DNA from: CALEUX01 sp037439945
Lineage (GTDB): Bacteria > Bacteroidota > Bacteroidia > Bacteroidales > Marinilabiliaceae
Direction: 5' to 3'
Assembly (NCBI GenBank): GCA_037439945.1
Contig: JBBIVA010000153.1
Coordinates: forward strand, 1 to 6,418
DNA: 6,418 nucleotides
The notes under the pieces are model-generated. The model worked only from the letters and a program-made list of their open reading frames with translations, was not told where the DNA came from and searched no databases. Of this stretch, positions 6,415 to 6,418 are shown piece after piece. Made by a program: the position numbers and the translations under genes. Every line of letters starts with the position of its first letter. The stretch's first letter is position 1.

Positions 6415-6418
6415 TTAA

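Overview
The window looks like ordinary chromosomal DNA from an AT-rich member of the Bacteroidota, most likely a Bacteroidales/Marinilabiliales-type relative. The grounds are low GC, long A/T-rich spacers, start codons without clear Shine-Dalgarno sequences, boxes matching the Bacteroidota -7 consensus TAnnTTTG, and the protein families present. The phylum-level placement is an inference from style and gene content, not a search result.

Layout: the left half (102-2674) holds three minus-strand genes. In reading order they are a YfcC/DcuC-superfamily membrane carrier, a zinc-ribbon Nudix hydrolase and a small beta-rich protein of unknown function. A 202-bp divergent spacer (2675-2876) follows, with candidate promoters for both directions. 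The right half carries two plus-strand histidine-degradation genes: imidazolonepropionase (hutI, 2877-4151) and a fused glutamate formimidoyltransferase / formimidoyl-THF cyclodeaminase (ftcD, 4575-6281). They are separated by an unusually long 423-bp spacer containing a GC-richer, potentially structured block and a 33-codon small ORF that runs into the ftcD start. The last 137 bp hold a small terminator-like hairpin and a perfect 11-bp-arm palindrome at the extreme right edge.

Function: HutI opens the ring of imidazolonepropionate to N-formimidoyl-glutamate. FtcD then moves the formimidoyl group to tetrahydrofolate, releasing glutamate, and its C-terminal domain removes ammonia to leave 5,10-methenyl-THF. 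These are the last two steps of the folate-linked histidine pathway. The first two enzymes, HutH and HutU, are not in the window and may lie outside it. The divergent carrier is a reasonable but unproven candidate for supplying histidine or a related substrate. The Nudix and small hypothetical genes look like housekeeping or accessory passengers.

I found no mobile element, CRISPR array, tRNA or rRNA, and no convincing undescribed multi-gene system. The items most worth a second look are the ftcD leader region and the right-edge palindrome.
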